This document shows positions 27,676 through 38,056 of a DNA stretch of 64,000 nt, one piece after another. A program made the translations under genes and the position numbers. Position 1 is the first letter of the stretch, and every line of letters begins with the position of its first letter. The DNA comes from Caldibacillus debilis DSM 16016. Its GTDB lineage: Bacteria; Bacillota; Bacilli; Bacillales; Caldibacillaceae. Where the stretch lies: NCBI RefSeq assembly GCF_000383875.1, contig NZ_KB912880.1, forward strand, positions 112,640 to 176,639, read 5' to 3'. The notes beneath the pieces were generated by a model, which saw only the letters and a program-made list of their open reading frames with translations, did no database searches and was not told where the DNA came from.

Positions 27676-28695
27676 TTGGAAGAAAGATTGGTATCGGAAC
27701 AGGCGGATGCCCAGGAACGCTCCCTTGAACAATCGATTCGTCCCCATTCCTTGGATGAATACATCGGCCAAAACCGGATGAAGGAAAACTTGAAGATCTT
27801 CATCCAGGCCGCCAAACAGCGGGAAGAGACGCTGGATCATGTGCTGCTGTTCGGCCCGCCGGGTCTGGGGAAAACGACCTTGGCGTCCATCATTGCCCGG
27901 GAGATGGAAGGGAATCTGCGGATCACCTCCGGCCCCGCCGTGGAAAGGACCGGGGATTTGGCGGCGATCTTGACATCCATCGAACCGGGGGATATTTTGT
28001 TTATCGATGAAATCCACCGGCTGCCCCGCGCCATTGAAGAAGTGTTATATTCGGCCATGGAAGATTTCAGCCTGGATATCGTCATCGGAAAAGGCGGCGC
28101 GGCCCGTTCGATCCGGATCGATCTTCCCCCCTTCACCCTGGTGGGCGCGACCACCCGGGCCGGGGCCCTGTCCGCGCCCCTCCGGGACCGTTTCGGCGTT
28201 TTATGCCGCCTGGAATATTATCAAATTGAGGAACTGAAACAAATCATTCTGCGGTCGGCGGGCATTCTGAATGTGCAGATCGCGCCGGAGGCGGCCCTGG
28301 AGATCGCCAAAAGATCCCGCGGGACGCCCCGGATCGCCAACCGGCTGCTGCGTCGGGTGAGGGATTATGCGGAAGTGAAGGGGAACGGAAGGATCAGCGG
28401 CCCCCTCGCCTTCGAGGCGCTGGACAGGCTGCAGGTCGACCGGATGGGTCTCGATCCGATCGATCATAAATTGTTGATGGCGCTCATTGAAAAATTCCGG
28501 GGAGGACCGGTCGGCCTGGAGGCGATTGCCGCCACGATCGGGGAAGAGGCGGAAACCATTGAAGATGTCTATGAACCTTTTTTATTGCAGATCGGATTCA
28601 TCCAACGGACGCCGCGGGGGAGGATGGCGACGCCCCTCGCCTACCGACATTTTCAATTGGAGGTGCCCGACAAGTGGAAGGAATCGGAAAAATGA
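27676..28695 (+). CDS. ruvB: Holliday junction helicase motor RuvB
   Basis: A 339-residue AAA+ ATPase. Walker A is [12 protein letters not shown], Walker B is [10 protein letters not shown], sensor 1 lies in LVGATTRAG, and the arginine finger region follows; a winged-helix C-domain ends at [11 protein letters not shown]. It starts with TTG 27676 after GAGGGGGT. Its 3' end overlaps the next gene by 22 nt. Confidence 0.97.
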   Translation: MEERLVSEQADAQERSLEQSIRPHSLDEYIGQNRMKENLKIFIQAAKQREETLDHVLLFGPPGLGKTTLASIIAREMEGNLRITSGPAVERTGDLAAILTSIEPGDILFIDEIHRLPRAIEEVLYSAMEDFSLDIVIGKGGAARSIRIDLPPFTLVGATTRAGALSAPLRDRFGVLCRLEYYQIEELKQIILRSAGILNVQIAPEAALEIAKRSRGTPRIANRLLRRVRDYAEVKGNGRISGPLAFEALDRLQVDRMGLDPIDHKLLMALIEKFRGGPVGLEAIAATIGEEAETIEDVYEPFLLQIGFIQRTPRGRMATPLAYRHFQLEVPDKWKESEK

Positions 28696-28880
28696 TCGTC
28701 ACGATCGGCCTGATTCTCGTCGTGATCGGCCTGCTCGTGCAGTTTACGGGATTCGGGAGGCTGCCCGGCGACATCATCATCCGCAAAGGGAATACGACCT
28801 TCTATTTTCCCATTGTCACCTGTCTCCTCCTCAGCGTGATTTTATCCCTCATTCTTTTTGTGATCAGCCGTTTCAGATAA
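28674..28880 (+). CDS. DUF2905 small membrane protein
   Basis: A 68-residue protein with two transmembrane segments: [19 protein letters not shown], a [15 protein letters not shown] loop diagnostic of DUF2905, and [23 protein letters not shown] 28674 lies 9 nt after GGAGGTG inside the end of ruvB, so translation is probably coupled. This family commonly sits between ruvB and queA in Bacillaceae. Function unknown. Confidence 0.88.
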   Translation: MEGIGKMIVTIGLILVVIGLLVQFTGFGRLPGDIIIRKGNTTFYFPIVTCLLLSVILSLILFVISRFR

Positions 28881-28899
28881 CTTAAAAGGTGGCGGAAGA

Positions 28900-29928
28900 A
28901 TGAAGACGGAAGAATTTGATTTTGATTTGCCGGAAGAATTGATCGCCCAAATCCCTTTGAAGGAGCGCACATCCAGCCGGCTGATGGTCCTCGACCGGAA
29001 AACCGGCGGCATCGTCCACGACCGGTTTTCCAACATTAAAACCTATCTGCGCCCGGGGGATTGTCTCGTTTTGAACAACACGAAGGTCATGCCCGCCCGG
29101 CTGTACGGGGAAAAAACCGACACCGGGGCCCATGTGGAAATCCTCCTTTTGAAACAAAGGGAGGGGGATGAATGGGAAACCCTGGCCAAGCCCGCGAAGC
29201 GCATCAAGCCGGGGAGCGAAATCAGGTTCGGCCGCGGGGAACTGACGGCGGTATGCGTCGGGACGACCGATTTCGGCGGCCGCATTTTAAAATTCCGCTA
29301 TGAAGGGATTTTTTACGAGATTTTGGAAAAACTCGGCGAGATGCCCCTCCCCCCTTATATCAAGGAGAAATTGGGGGATCAAAGCCGGTATCAAACGGTT
29401 TATGCCAAGGAAATCGGTTCGGCGGCAAGCCCCACGGCGGGCCTTCATTTTTCCGAAGGATTATTGGCAGAAATCAAGGAAATGGGGGTCCATCTTGCCT
29501 TTCTCACCTTGCATGTCGGCTTGGGGACCTTCCGGCCGGTGACGGCCGAAAATATCGAAGATCACAAGATGCATGCGGAATTTTACCAATTTCCGGAAGA
29601 AACGGCGGAACTCCTGAACCGGGTGAGGGAGGAAGGGGGCCGCATCATCTCCGTCGGCACGACCTCGACGCGGACGCTGGAGACGGTCGCTTCCAGACAC
29701 AACGGGAAATTCGCCCCGGAAAGCGGCTGGACGGACATATTCATCTATCCGGGCTACCGGTTTCAGGCCATCGACGGCTTGATTACCAATTTTCACCTGC
29801 CCAAATCCACGTTGATTATGCTTGTCAGCGCCTTCGCCGGGAAAGAGCGGATCATGAACGCCTATCGGACCGCCGTTCGGGAAAGATACCGCTTTTTCAG
29901 CTTCGGCGACGCGATGCTCATCATTTAA
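28900..29928 (+). CDS. queA: S-adenosylmethionine:tRNA ribosyltransferase-isomerase QueA
   Basis: A 342-residue enzyme that transfers and rearranges the ribosyl group of SAM onto preQ1-tRNA to give epoxyqueuosine. Family landmarks: [27 protein letters not shown] near the N-terminus, [25 protein letters not shown], and [16 protein letters not shown] at the C-end. It is followed by tgt, which puts preQ1 into the tRNA, so two queuosine steps are adjacent. AAGGTGG lies before the ATG. Confidence 0.97.
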   Translation: MKTEEFDFDLPEELIAQIPLKERTSSRLMVLDRKTGGIVHDRFSNIKTYLRPGDCLVLNNTKVMPARLYGEKTDTGAHVEILLLKQREGDEWETLAKPAKRIKPGSEIRFGRGELTAVCVGTTDFGGRILKFRYEGIFYEILEKLGEMPLPPYIKEKLGDQSRYQTVYAKEIGSAASPTAGLHFSEGLLAEIKEMGVHLAFLTLHVGLGTFRPVTAENIEDHKMHAEFYQFPEETAELLNRVREEGGRIISVGTTSTRTLETVASRHNGKFAPESGWTDIFIYPGYRFQAIDGLITNFHLPKSTLIMLVSAFAGKERIMNAYRTAVRERYRFFSFGDAMLII

Positions 29929-29931
29929 TAG

Positions 29932-31092
<1,161 letters not shown>

Positions 31093-31107
31093 AAGGAGGG
31101 AGAAGGA

Positions 31108-31383
31108 ATGGACAATCCGGTGATGCAGAGCTTTTTCATGCTCATTTTGATGCTCGTGATCTTTTATTTCCTCCTGATCCGGCCGCAGCAGAAACGGCAG
31201 CGGGCCATTCAGGAAATGCAAGCTTCCCTGCAAAAAGGGGATAAAGTGGTCACGATCGGGGGATTGCACGGCACGGTGGATTCCTTGGATGAGGGGACCG
31301 TTGTGATCCGATGCGGTGACGGCAGCCGCCTTACATACGACCGTTCGGCAATCCGGGAAGTTTTGGAGAAGGCATCGAAATAG
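31108..31383 (+). CDS. yajC: preprotein translocase subunit YajC
   Basis: A 91-residue protein with one N-terminal transmembrane helix (FFMLILMLVIFYFLLIRPQQKRQ) and the conserved small soluble domain LQKGDKVVTIGGLHGTV. It associates with SecDF, which lies downstream at 35117. Strong ribosome site AAAGGAGG. Equivalent to B. subtilis yrbF. Confidence 0.95.
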   Translation: MDNPVMQSFFMLILMLVIFYFLLIRPQQKRQRAIQEMQASLQKGDKVVTIGGLHGTVDSLDEGTVVIRCGDGSRLTYDRSAIREVLEKASK

Positions 31384-31387
31384 CCGC

Positions 31388-31420
31388 AAAAACCTGGCGA
31401 AGAAAAAGCCAGGTTTTTTC
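31388..31420 (+). terminator. terminator after yajC
   Basis: AAAAACCTGGC pairs with GCCAGGTTTTTT around a 9-nt A-rich loop; the A- and T-rich flanks allow it to work for the converging minus-strand gene as well. Confidence 0.9.
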
Positions 31421-31448
31421 ATTTCCGGCGAAAATGCAAGCGGCGGGA

Positions 31449-31829
31449 TCACGCCTTTTTGGAACGTTTTCCCGAGGCGTTCACCCCGAATACTCCCCCG
31501 GCCGTGGCGGCGAGGAGAAAGAAGGTGTAATATGCTGTTTGTTCCAAAGTGAATCCCGAGTCGCGGCCCAAAAATTGAAACATAAAATTGATCACCGCAT
31601 AAAAGACTCCCGTCAACGCCCCCAAGATCCACCCTTTTTCCTTCCCCTTTCCCCCCGCGACAAAACCGCCGATGAAAAGGAGGAGAAAGGAAAAGGCGGT
31701 GACGACGCCTTCCAGGGAACTTTCATGGAGCGAAGTGAAGGAGAGCAAAAGGGAAAAGATCAAGCTGAACAATGCGGCGATCAAATATATGGTCAAAAGG
31801 CCGTAAAAAACGGAGCGCATCATCTTCAT
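31449..31829 (-). CDS. TIGR04086-type four-helix membrane protein (YrzE-like)
   Basis: A 126-residue protein with four hydrophobic segments: SVFYGLLTIYLIAALFSLIF, GVVTAFSFLLLFIGGFVAGG, WILGALTGVFYAVINFMFQF and TFFLLAATAGGVFGV. The GFVAGGKGKEKGWILGALTG centre is typical of TIGR04086. Start ATG 31829 lies 10 nt after GGGGGTGG; the frame stays open upstream to 32021 but without a ribosome site. Position next to yajC matches B. subtilis yrzE. Function unknown. Confidence 0.8.
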   Translation of the reverse strand: MKMMRSVFYGLLTIYLIAALFSLIFSLLLSFTSLHESSLEGVVTAFSFLLLFIGGFVAGGKGKEKGWILGALTGVFYAVINFMFQFLGRDSGFTLEQTAYYTFFLLAATAGGVFGVNASGKRSKKA

Positions 31830-32370
31830 GGACACTGTCCACCCCCGGCAAAAAAATTCACGCTTTGTAGTACATGCATATTCGTCCCGCCGGAAATTTA
31901 GAATCCCGATTTTCCCATTCTTCAAATGGCGCTCCATCCTTCTCCCGTCCCTATGCAAGAAAACGCTCCCCGCGTCCGGCAATCCCTTTCCGCCTTTCAG
32001 GCAAGGGGTAAAACGCCGCATTCAGATGGGCGAAAAAGGCCGGAGCGGGAAATCCCCTTTTCAACGGGGAGCGAGCGCCGAAGAAAGCGGATGTTCCCGG
32101 CGGGCAGGCGGAACAAACCGGGAAGACGGCCTAAAGCCGCAAGGCGGGCGGGTTTGCCGGCCGCCGGGTTCTTGCGGAAGGGCTGAAAGACAGCGGGCCG
32201 TTTCCGGCGCCGGAAAAGGAAAACCGGCGGATCCTCCCCTGGCGGAACTCTTCCGGTTCCGTCCCGCCGGAGGGTCCGCCAAACGCCCTCCCGCCTTTCC
32301 TTTCCCTTTTTTTCCGGAAAAATATTTTTTCCCGAATCGTGCAAGATAACAAGGGAAAGGGGAAATCCAA
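31830..32370. other. divergent intergenic region yrzE-yrbG
   Basis: About 540 nt, GC-rich, with no supported gene. Translations in this stretch are Arg/Pro/Gly-rich nonsense. No clear SigA promoter was found for either flanking gene. Confidence 0.45.
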
Positions 32371-33060
32371 ATGTCCATCCAGCTGTCCGTTTATCTCAAT
32401 ATCATTTTGCGCACCTTGTTTATGTACGCCTTGATCACCGTCATTTTCCGGATTATGGGGAAAAGGGAGATCGGGGAATTGAGCATCCTCGATCTGGTCG
32501 TCTTTATCATGATCGGGGAGATGGCGGTTTTGGCCATCGAAAAACATTATTTGTCCATTTGGGATTCGATCCTGCCGATGCTCCTTTTGATGGCCATCCA
32601 GGTCGGCTTGGCGTTTCTTTCGTTAAAGGTCAGCCGCTTCCGCAAGCTCATGGACGGCCATCCCTCCATCATCATCTTTCAGGGGAAGATCAATGAAAAG
32701 GAAATGCGAAGGCAGCGGTATAATTTCGACGACCTGATGATGCAGTTGCGGGAAAAAGAGGTGTGGAATCTGAACGAGGTGGAATATGCCCTTTTGGAAC
32801 CGAACGGCAAGCTGTCCGTCCTGAAAAAGGAAAACGCCGCCAAAAAGCCGGAACGGGCCGTTCCGTTGATCATCGACGGGGAGATCCAAAGGGAAGGCCT
32901 GAAGGAGCTCGGCAAAACCGAGGACTGGCTCCTCGCGGAATTGAAAAAGACCGACATAGCCGAGCCCGGGGATGTTTTGTTCTGCAGCTATTCCGGCGGC
33001 AATTTGCACATCCACGAAAAGGAAAGAAAAAGGAAAAGCCGTCCGGGGGCTAATGCCTGA
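32371..33060 (+). CDS. DUF421 / YetF-family membrane protein (YrbG-like)
   Basis: A 229-residue protein: three N-terminal transmembrane segments (about 10-30, 40-58 with LSILDLVVFIMIGEMAVL, 65-85), then the soluble YetF-type domain with SRFRKLMDGHPSIIIFQGKI and NFDDLMMQLREKEVWNLNEVE. In B. subtilis yrbG lies in this same place. Related YetF proteins affect spore structure; the role here is unknown. The stop codon lies inside the converging spoVB coding end (11-bp overlap). Confidence 0.9.
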   Translation: MSIQLSVYLNIILRTLFMYALITVIFRIMGKREIGELSILDLVVFIMIGEMAVLAIEKHYLSIWDSILPMLLLMAIQVGLAFLSLKVSRFRKLMDGHPSIIIFQGKINEKEMRRQRYNFDDLMMQLREKEVWNLNEVEYALLEPNGKLSVLKKENAAKKPERAVPLIIDGEIQREGLKELGKTEDWLLAELKKTDIAEPGDVLFCSYSGGNLHIHEKERKRKSRPGANA

Positions 33061-34597
33061 AGAAAAAGTTCCGGAACCATCCCGTCAACTCCTTGAGGTA
33101 GACCGTTTTCGTGGCCAAAAGCAGGAAAATGTAGGCGGCGGCGATGGCGGCGATCGAAAGCAAAATGGCGAAAAGGGGCGTCGTTTCCCCGAGAAAATAC
33201 GGGTACGCCAAATGCCCGAAAATCCCCGCGGCGACGGCTAGGGAGGCGACTTTTCCGTAAAACCGGAGATTGATCGAGAGGGGGATGATTTTTAGGATCG
33301 TCGCCAGATGAAGGAGGGTGACGAGCACCGTACCCGTCGCCATCGCCAAGGCCACTCCGTTGATCCCGATGTTCGGGCGGGAGGCGAGGAGGAAGATGAG
33401 CAACGTCTTCGCCACGGCCCCGATCAAGCTGTTGACCATGGCCGCCCGGGCGGCGTCCAAAGCCTGCAAAGTCGCCAGCAGCGGCCCCTGGAAATATTGA
33501 AACAGGAACAAGGGGGCCATAATTTGAATGAATATGGTGCCGGAAGTGGAGCGGTAAAGGATCGCCATGAGCGGTTCCGCCAATGTGAAAATGATGACGA
33601 CGCTGGCCGCCCCGGTGATGAGGCAAAACTTTAATGCCTGCTGGATCCGGTATTCCGCCAAATAGTAATTTTTTAAGGATGCCGCTTCGCTGATCGCCGG
33701 AACGAGGGAAGTGCTGAGGGCGGCGGTAATGAAGGAAGGCAAGAGCAGCAGGGGCAATGCCAGGCCCGTCAATATCCCGTATTGTTTGGTCGCGGCTACG
33801 GCGGAAACGCCGGCCAATGCCAGGCTTTGGGTGACGACGATCGGTTCGATGAACCAGGATACCGAACCGATCAGCCGGCTTCCCGTCGCCGGAAGGGCGA
33901 TCGCCATCAGCTCCCGGAATTCGGCCCTGCTGTTTTTCAGCGAGCGGAAAAAGTTTTTTCGCAACTGGAAGGCCTTTTTGATTTTAAACAACCCGGCAAG
34001 ATAAAGGCAGGACAGAAATTCGCCGCCGATGATCGCCAGCATCGCCGCGCTGGCGGCATATTCGGGCCCGTAAGGGACAAACAGGCGGGTGAGCGCGAGA
34101 AGCAGGAAAATGCGGACCAGCTGTTCGATCAATTGCGACAGGGCGGAAGGGAGCATGTTTTGTTTTCCCTGGAAATACCCCCGGATGACGCTGGAAGCGG
34201 CGACGATCGGCAAAACGGGGGCGATCGTTTGCAGCGGATACAAGGCGCGCTGGTCGGTGAAGAGGGCCTCCGTGAGGTACGGCGCGCCGAAATACAAGAC
34301 AGGCGTGACAAGAAAGGAAAGGGCCAAGGTAATGAATAAGGACAGGGCGAAAATTTTTTTGATCTTCCGATGCTCTCCCAGGGCTTCCGCTTCCGCGATC
34401 CGTTTCGAAACGGCGACGGGAATCCCCAGCTGGATGATCGTCACCGCCAAAATGAAGGCCGGATAGGTCATCATGTACAGCCCGACCCCTTCCTCCCCGA
34501 TGGATCTGGCGATGACCACCCGGTTGATGAAACCCAAAATTCTCGTCATCATCCCGGCGGCCAACAGGATGATCGTTCCTTTAACAAACTTGGACAT
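33050..34597 (-). CDS. spoVB: stage V sporulation protein B (lipid flippase family)
   Basis: A 515-residue MOP-superfamily polysaccharide/lipid II flippase-like protein with about 14 transmembrane segments. It begins MSKFVKGTIILLAAGMMTRILGF and contains GEEGVGLYMMTYPAF and GYFQGKQNMLPSALSQLIEQ. In B. subtilis it is needed for spore cortex synthesis. ATG 34597 follows GGGAAGGA; the frame runs upstream to 34669 but homologues start at MSKF. It is transcribed against yrbG and comN. Confidence 0.95.
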   Translation of the reverse strand: MSKFVKGTIILLAAGMMTRILGFINRVVIARSIGEEGVGLYMMTYPAFILAVTIIQLGIPVAVSKRIAEAEALGEHRKIKKIFALSLFITLALSFLVTPVLYFGAPYLTEALFTDQRALYPLQTIAPVLPIVAASSVIRGYFQGKQNMLPSALSQLIEQLVRIFLLLALTRLFVPYGPEYAASAAMLAIIGGEFLSCLYLAGLFKIKKAFQLRKNFFRSLKNSRAEFRELMAIALPATGSRLIGSVSWFIEPIVVTQSLALAGVSAVAATKQYGILTGLALPLLLLPSFITAALSTSLVPAISEAASLKNYYLAEYRIQQALKFCLITGAASVVIIFTLAEPLMAILYRSTSGTIFIQIMAPLFLFQYFQGPLLATLQALDAARAAMVNSLIGAVAKTLLIFLLASRPNIGINGVALAMATGTVLVTLLHLATILKIIPLSINLRFYGKVASLAVAAGIFGHLAYPYFLGETTPLFAILLSIAAIAAAYIFLLLATKTVYLKELTGWFRNFFFRH

Positions 34598-34702
34598 TTT
34601 CCTTCCCTGCCTTCTCAAATGCTCGTTTTTTTTATACAATGATATATATGCGGTAAATTGGACAAACAATGACTAGTTTTTCTCATCGGGGGAGGATAAA
34701 GA

Positions 34703-34996
34703 ATGGATCATCCTTACGACATATACAGGGAGGAAGTGAAAGAGGCGCTCCGCTGCAAACTGGATGAATTCGCCCTGTTGGATTTCACCGAGGTAACGGA
34801 AGACGACCTATGGGAAATGCTGACCAAGAAGCGATGGAAGAAACCGCAAGAAGATATACATATCTATCAAATCGTGAGCGACATCATGTCCGTAAAGCCG
34901 AGCGATATGATGAACTTTATTTCCGCTTTAGAGATGACGGCGGAAAATTTATTTTCCGAGAAAAACCAAGAAGAATTAAGGGAATTATTGAAATGA
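34703..34996 (+). CDS. comN: post-transcriptional regulator ComN
   Basis: A 97-residue protein, mostly helical and acidic, starting MDHPYDIYREEVKEALRCKLDEF with FVEVTEDDLWEMLTKKRWKK-type centre and DIMSVKPSDMMNFISALEM. In B. subtilis ComN (YrzD), encoded between spoVB and secDF, promotes competence comE mRNA accumulation and works with DivIVA. GGGGGAGG precedes the ATG. Confidence 0.88.
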   Translation: MDHPYDIYREEVKEALRCKLDEFALLDFTEVTEDDLWEMLTKKRWKKPQEDIHIYQIVSDIMSVKPSDMMNFISALEMTAENLFSEKNQEELRELLK

Positions 34997-35116
34997 TTCC
35001 GGAATGCCGGGCTGACCGGCGGGAGGGCGGCAGGGAGCTTCGCCGGGGCTTTTTTCCTGCCCGATCCGCGGGTGTCTGACCGATTGTTGTGCCCAATGAA
35101 GGAGGATCGATCACGC

Positions 35117-37378
35117 ATGGTAAAAAGGAACCGCCTCATCGCATTTCTTCTCATCGTCTTCATTTCCTTCGGCGTTATGATCCCGACGGCAAAACCGTTA
35201 TTGGAAAGCCAGAAGCTCGGCCTGGATTTGCAGGGCGGTTTTGAAGTGCTGTACCAGGTGGAACCGGTAAACGAAGGGGATAAGATCACGAAAGAAGTTT
35301 TATCCAGCACCGTCGAGGCCCTGGATAAGCGGATCAATGTTTTGGGAGTCAGCGAACCGAGCATCGAGATCGAGGGAGGGAACCGGATCCGGGTCCAGCT
35401 GGCCGGCATTGAGGATCAAAATCAGGCCCGGGAAATTTTGTCCACGACGGCCGAATTGACCTTCCGGGACGCGGATGACAACAAGCTGCTGGACGGCAGC
35501 GACCTGGTTCAGGGTGCGGCCAAGCAATCCTATGATGCGACGGGAAAACCGAACGTGGTTTTAAAACTGAAGGACGCCGGCAAGTTTGCGGAGGCCACGA
35601 GGAAAGTCCTCCAATCGGATACGCCGGTTATGGTGATCTGGCTGGATTTTGAAGAGGGAAAAGATTCCTATAGGGAAGAAGCGAAGAAAGCGAATCCGAA
35701 ATACATATCCGCCCCCGTCGTCGATGAGGTGATCAACAGCACGGACGTGGAGATCCGGGGGAATTTTACCGTAGAAGAGGCGAAAACGCTGGCTGACTTG
35801 TTGAATGCGGGCGCCCTTCCGGTGAAATTGAAGGAGATCTATTCCACATCCGTCGGCGCCCAATTCGGGGAAGACGCGCTGCAGAAAACGGTGCAGGCGG
35901 GCATCGTCGGCATCCTCCTCGTCTTCCTTTTCATGATCGGTTTTTACAGGCTGCCGGGGTTGATCGCCACCATCACATTGCTCATCTATATTTATTTGGT
36001 CTTGGCCGTAAACGGCGGGCTGAACGCCGTATTGACGCTGCCCGGCATCGCCGCGCTGCTGCTCGGGGTGGGCATGGCCGTTGACGCGAACGTCATCACC
36101 TACGAGCGGATGAAGGAAGAAATTAAAGTGGGGCGGACCCTGCAGGCGGCTTTCAAAGAAGGGAACAAATCCTCCTTCATCACGATTTTTGACGCCAATT
36201 TGACCACCATCATATCCGCCGCCGTGCTGTTCTATTTCGGGACGAGTTCGGTCAAGGGCTTTGCGACGATGCTGATCGTCAGCGTCATTCTCAGCTTCGT
36301 CACCAACGTTTATCTGACCCGGCTTTTCCTCGGGCTCTTGGTGCACAGCCGCTACTTCGACGGAAAACCGGGCTGGTTCGGCGTTAAGAGGGAGGATATT
36401 AAAGACATCAAAGAAGGCTATGACATTTACACCCTGCCGACCCGTTTCGACAAATGGGATTTTGTCCGGTTTAAGAACATCTTCTTCACCTTTTCCGTCG
36501 CCCTTTTGCTGATCGGTGCGGTGCTCCTGGCGGTATTCAAACTGAATTTGAGCATCGATTTTACGAGCGGAACCCGCATCGAAATCATGGCGGACCATCC
36601 GTTGACCACCGAGGAGATTGAAAAGCAGCTGGACAACTTTAATATCAAGCCGGATCAAATCGTTTTCTCCGGCGACAATCAGGAATCCGCCGTCGTCCGC
36701 ATGAAAGGGGATATTGACCAGAAGACGGTCAACCGGATCAAATCCCATTTCGCTGAGGAATACGGCCACGATCCGAGCATCAGCGTCGTGACGCCGATGG
36801 TCGGCCAGGAGCTGGTCAAAAATGCGATCATGGCCGTCGCCATCGCTTCCCTCGGCATCATCTTGTATTTGGCCTTCCGCTTCGAAATCAAAATGGGCAT
36901 CGCTTCCATCATCGCCCTGCTCCATGACGCCTTTTTCGTCATCGCCATTTTCAGCATCGTCCGGATGGAAGTGGATCTGACCATTGTCGCCGCCGTGCTG
37001 ACGATCATCGGTTATTCCGTCAATGATACGATCGTCACCTTCGACCGGATCCGGGAAAATATGCGGATGAAACGGAGAATCAGGAAATATGATGAAATTG
37101 TCGAGATCGTCAACCGGAGCCTGCGGCAAGTCTTTACCCGCTCGATCAATACGATGTTGACCGTCCTGTTGCCCGTCGTCCTCCTCTTGGTCATGGGGAG
37201 CGAGGCGATCCGGAACTTCTCTTTGGCCATGTTCGTCGGTTTGATCGCCGGGGGCTACTCGTCCCTGTTTATCGCCGCCCAGCTGTGGCTCATTTGGAAA
37301 GGAAGGGAATTGAAGAAAAAGGGCGTTTTGATCACCTACAAGGAGAAAAAGAAATTTTCCGACGAGCCGCAAGTATAG
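35117..37378 (+). CDS. secDF: fused protein translocase subunit SecDF
   Basis: A 753-residue fusion of SecD and SecF, as in B. subtilis. The SecD half has a first transmembrane helix, GLDLQGGFEVLYQVEP, a large extracellular P1 domain, and a cluster of helices (IVGILLVFLFMIGFYRLPG; GVGMAVDANVITYERMKEE). The SecF half begins near residue 455 (NIFFTFSVALLLIGAVLLAVF) with IDFTSGTRIEIMAD and IIGYSVNDTIVTFDRIREN. It uses the proton-motive force to finish export by SecYEG. ATG 35117 follows AAGGAGG; upstream in-frame starts are rejected. Confidence 0.96.
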   Translation: MVKRNRLIAFLLIVFISFGVMIPTAKPLLESQKLGLDLQGGFEVLYQVEPVNEGDKITKEVLSSTVEALDKRINVLGVSEPSIEIEGGNRIRVQLAGIEDQNQAREILSTTAELTFRDADDNKLLDGSDLVQGAAKQSYDATGKPNVVLKLKDAGKFAEATRKVLQSDTPVMVIWLDFEEGKDSYREEAKKANPKYISAPVVDEVINSTDVEIRGNFTVEEAKTLADLLNAGALPVKLKEIYSTSVGAQFGEDALQKTVQAGIVGILLVFLFMIGFYRLPGLIATITLLIYIYLVLAVNGGLNAVLTLPGIAALLLGVGMAVDANVITYERMKEEIKVGRTLQAAFKEGNKSSFITIFDANLTTIISAAVLFYFGTSSVKGFATMLIVSVILSFVTNVYLTRLFLGLLVHSRYFDGKPGWFGVKREDIKDIKEGYDIYTLPTRFDKWDFVRFKNIFFTFSVALLLIGAVLLAVFKLNLSIDFTSGTRIEIMADHPLTTEEIEKQLDNFNIKPDQIVFSGDNQESAVVRMKGDIDQKTVNRIKSHFAEEYGHDPSISVVTPMVGQELVKNAIMAVAIASLGIILYLAFRFEIKMGIASIIALLHDAFFVIAIFSIVRMEVDLTIVAAVLTIIGYSVNDTIVTFDRIRENMRMKRRIRKYDEIVEIVNRSLRQVFTRSINTMLTVLLPVVLLLVMGSEAIRNFSLAMFVGLIAGGYSSLFIAAQLWLIWKGRELKKKGVLITYKEKKKFSDEPQV

Positions 37379-37399
37379 GTGCGGAAACGCACCCCGGCT

Positions 37400-37503
37400 T
37401 CCGATGAAGTCCAGGAATTTGTGTAAAAAGAGTGGGCGCAAAGCCGTTCCATTTCCGGAAGGCGATGTTCCCTTGACTGGGAGCAGGATTTTACACAAAT
37501 AGG
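37400..37503 (-). repeat. ~100-bp intergenic repeat, copy 1
   Basis: On the minus strand this segment reads TTTGTGTAAAATCCTGC...CTTCCGGAAATGGAAC...GGCTTTGCGCCC...AATTCCTGGACT. It closely matches a plus-strand segment at 50229-50332. This copy also has a perfect 12-bp inverted pair, ATTTGTGTAAAA / TTTTACACAAAT, about 90 nt apart. Confidence 0.75.
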
Positions 37504-37527
37504 AGGACTTGATCCGGCATCCCATCC

Positions 37528-37550
37528 GCCCCGGTTTCCGGGGCTTTTTT
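37528..37550 (+). terminator. terminator downstream of secDF
   Basis: GCCCCGG pairs with CCGGGGC around TTT, followed by TTTTTT. Confidence 0.85.
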
Positions 37551-38056
37551 CTGCCCCTCGGGATTCAAGGCCGGGAGGGGCGCCCCTTTCAAGGCTTGTC
37601 CGTGGCTGGCCGCTATTTCCTTCAGTAATCAAAGTTCGGGCGGGATGTCGCCTTCCTTTCAGATTCTTCATCCACAACCGAAAACGGCGCATCTTTGCCC
37701 CGGGAGAGGCACCGTCCCCTTCAGTTTTCGCAGGGCTGCCCGTCTTCTTTTTCGGGTGCCGCGGGAAAGGAGGCGGTCCGCCGGGTTTTTCTTCATCCCC
37801 AGCCATTTTTCGGAAAAGGATGGCCTGCCGGCGTCCGCCGCGATGGGCGGCCAAGCTGCCCTTTCCGTTCCGGCCCGGCGCACCCGGGGACCATCCCGGT
37901 GATTTTGGCCGGCGGAATGGGAAAAAGGGGATCCGGGCCCCGGACCGTTCGCCGGAGGGATGGAAGATCCTTTCTTTTCCTTTCCGGGAACCGCAAAGAC
38001 TCATTGAAAAAGACCGGACGGCTTTAGTATAATAAATGAGTTGAGAGGTGAAAGGA
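37551..38056. other. intergenic gap before recJ
   Basis: About 500 GC-rich nt without a supported gene. Close to recJ the sequence TTTAGTATAATAAATG supplies a possible -10 (TATAAT, near 38028). Confidence 0.45.

Noticed and set aside
35561..37525. 654-codon minus-strand frame opposite secDF
   Set aside because: Antisense shadow with Asp/Gly/His repeats. Its N-terminal ~35 codons do cover repeat copy 1, which explains a local similarity to the 50229 region.
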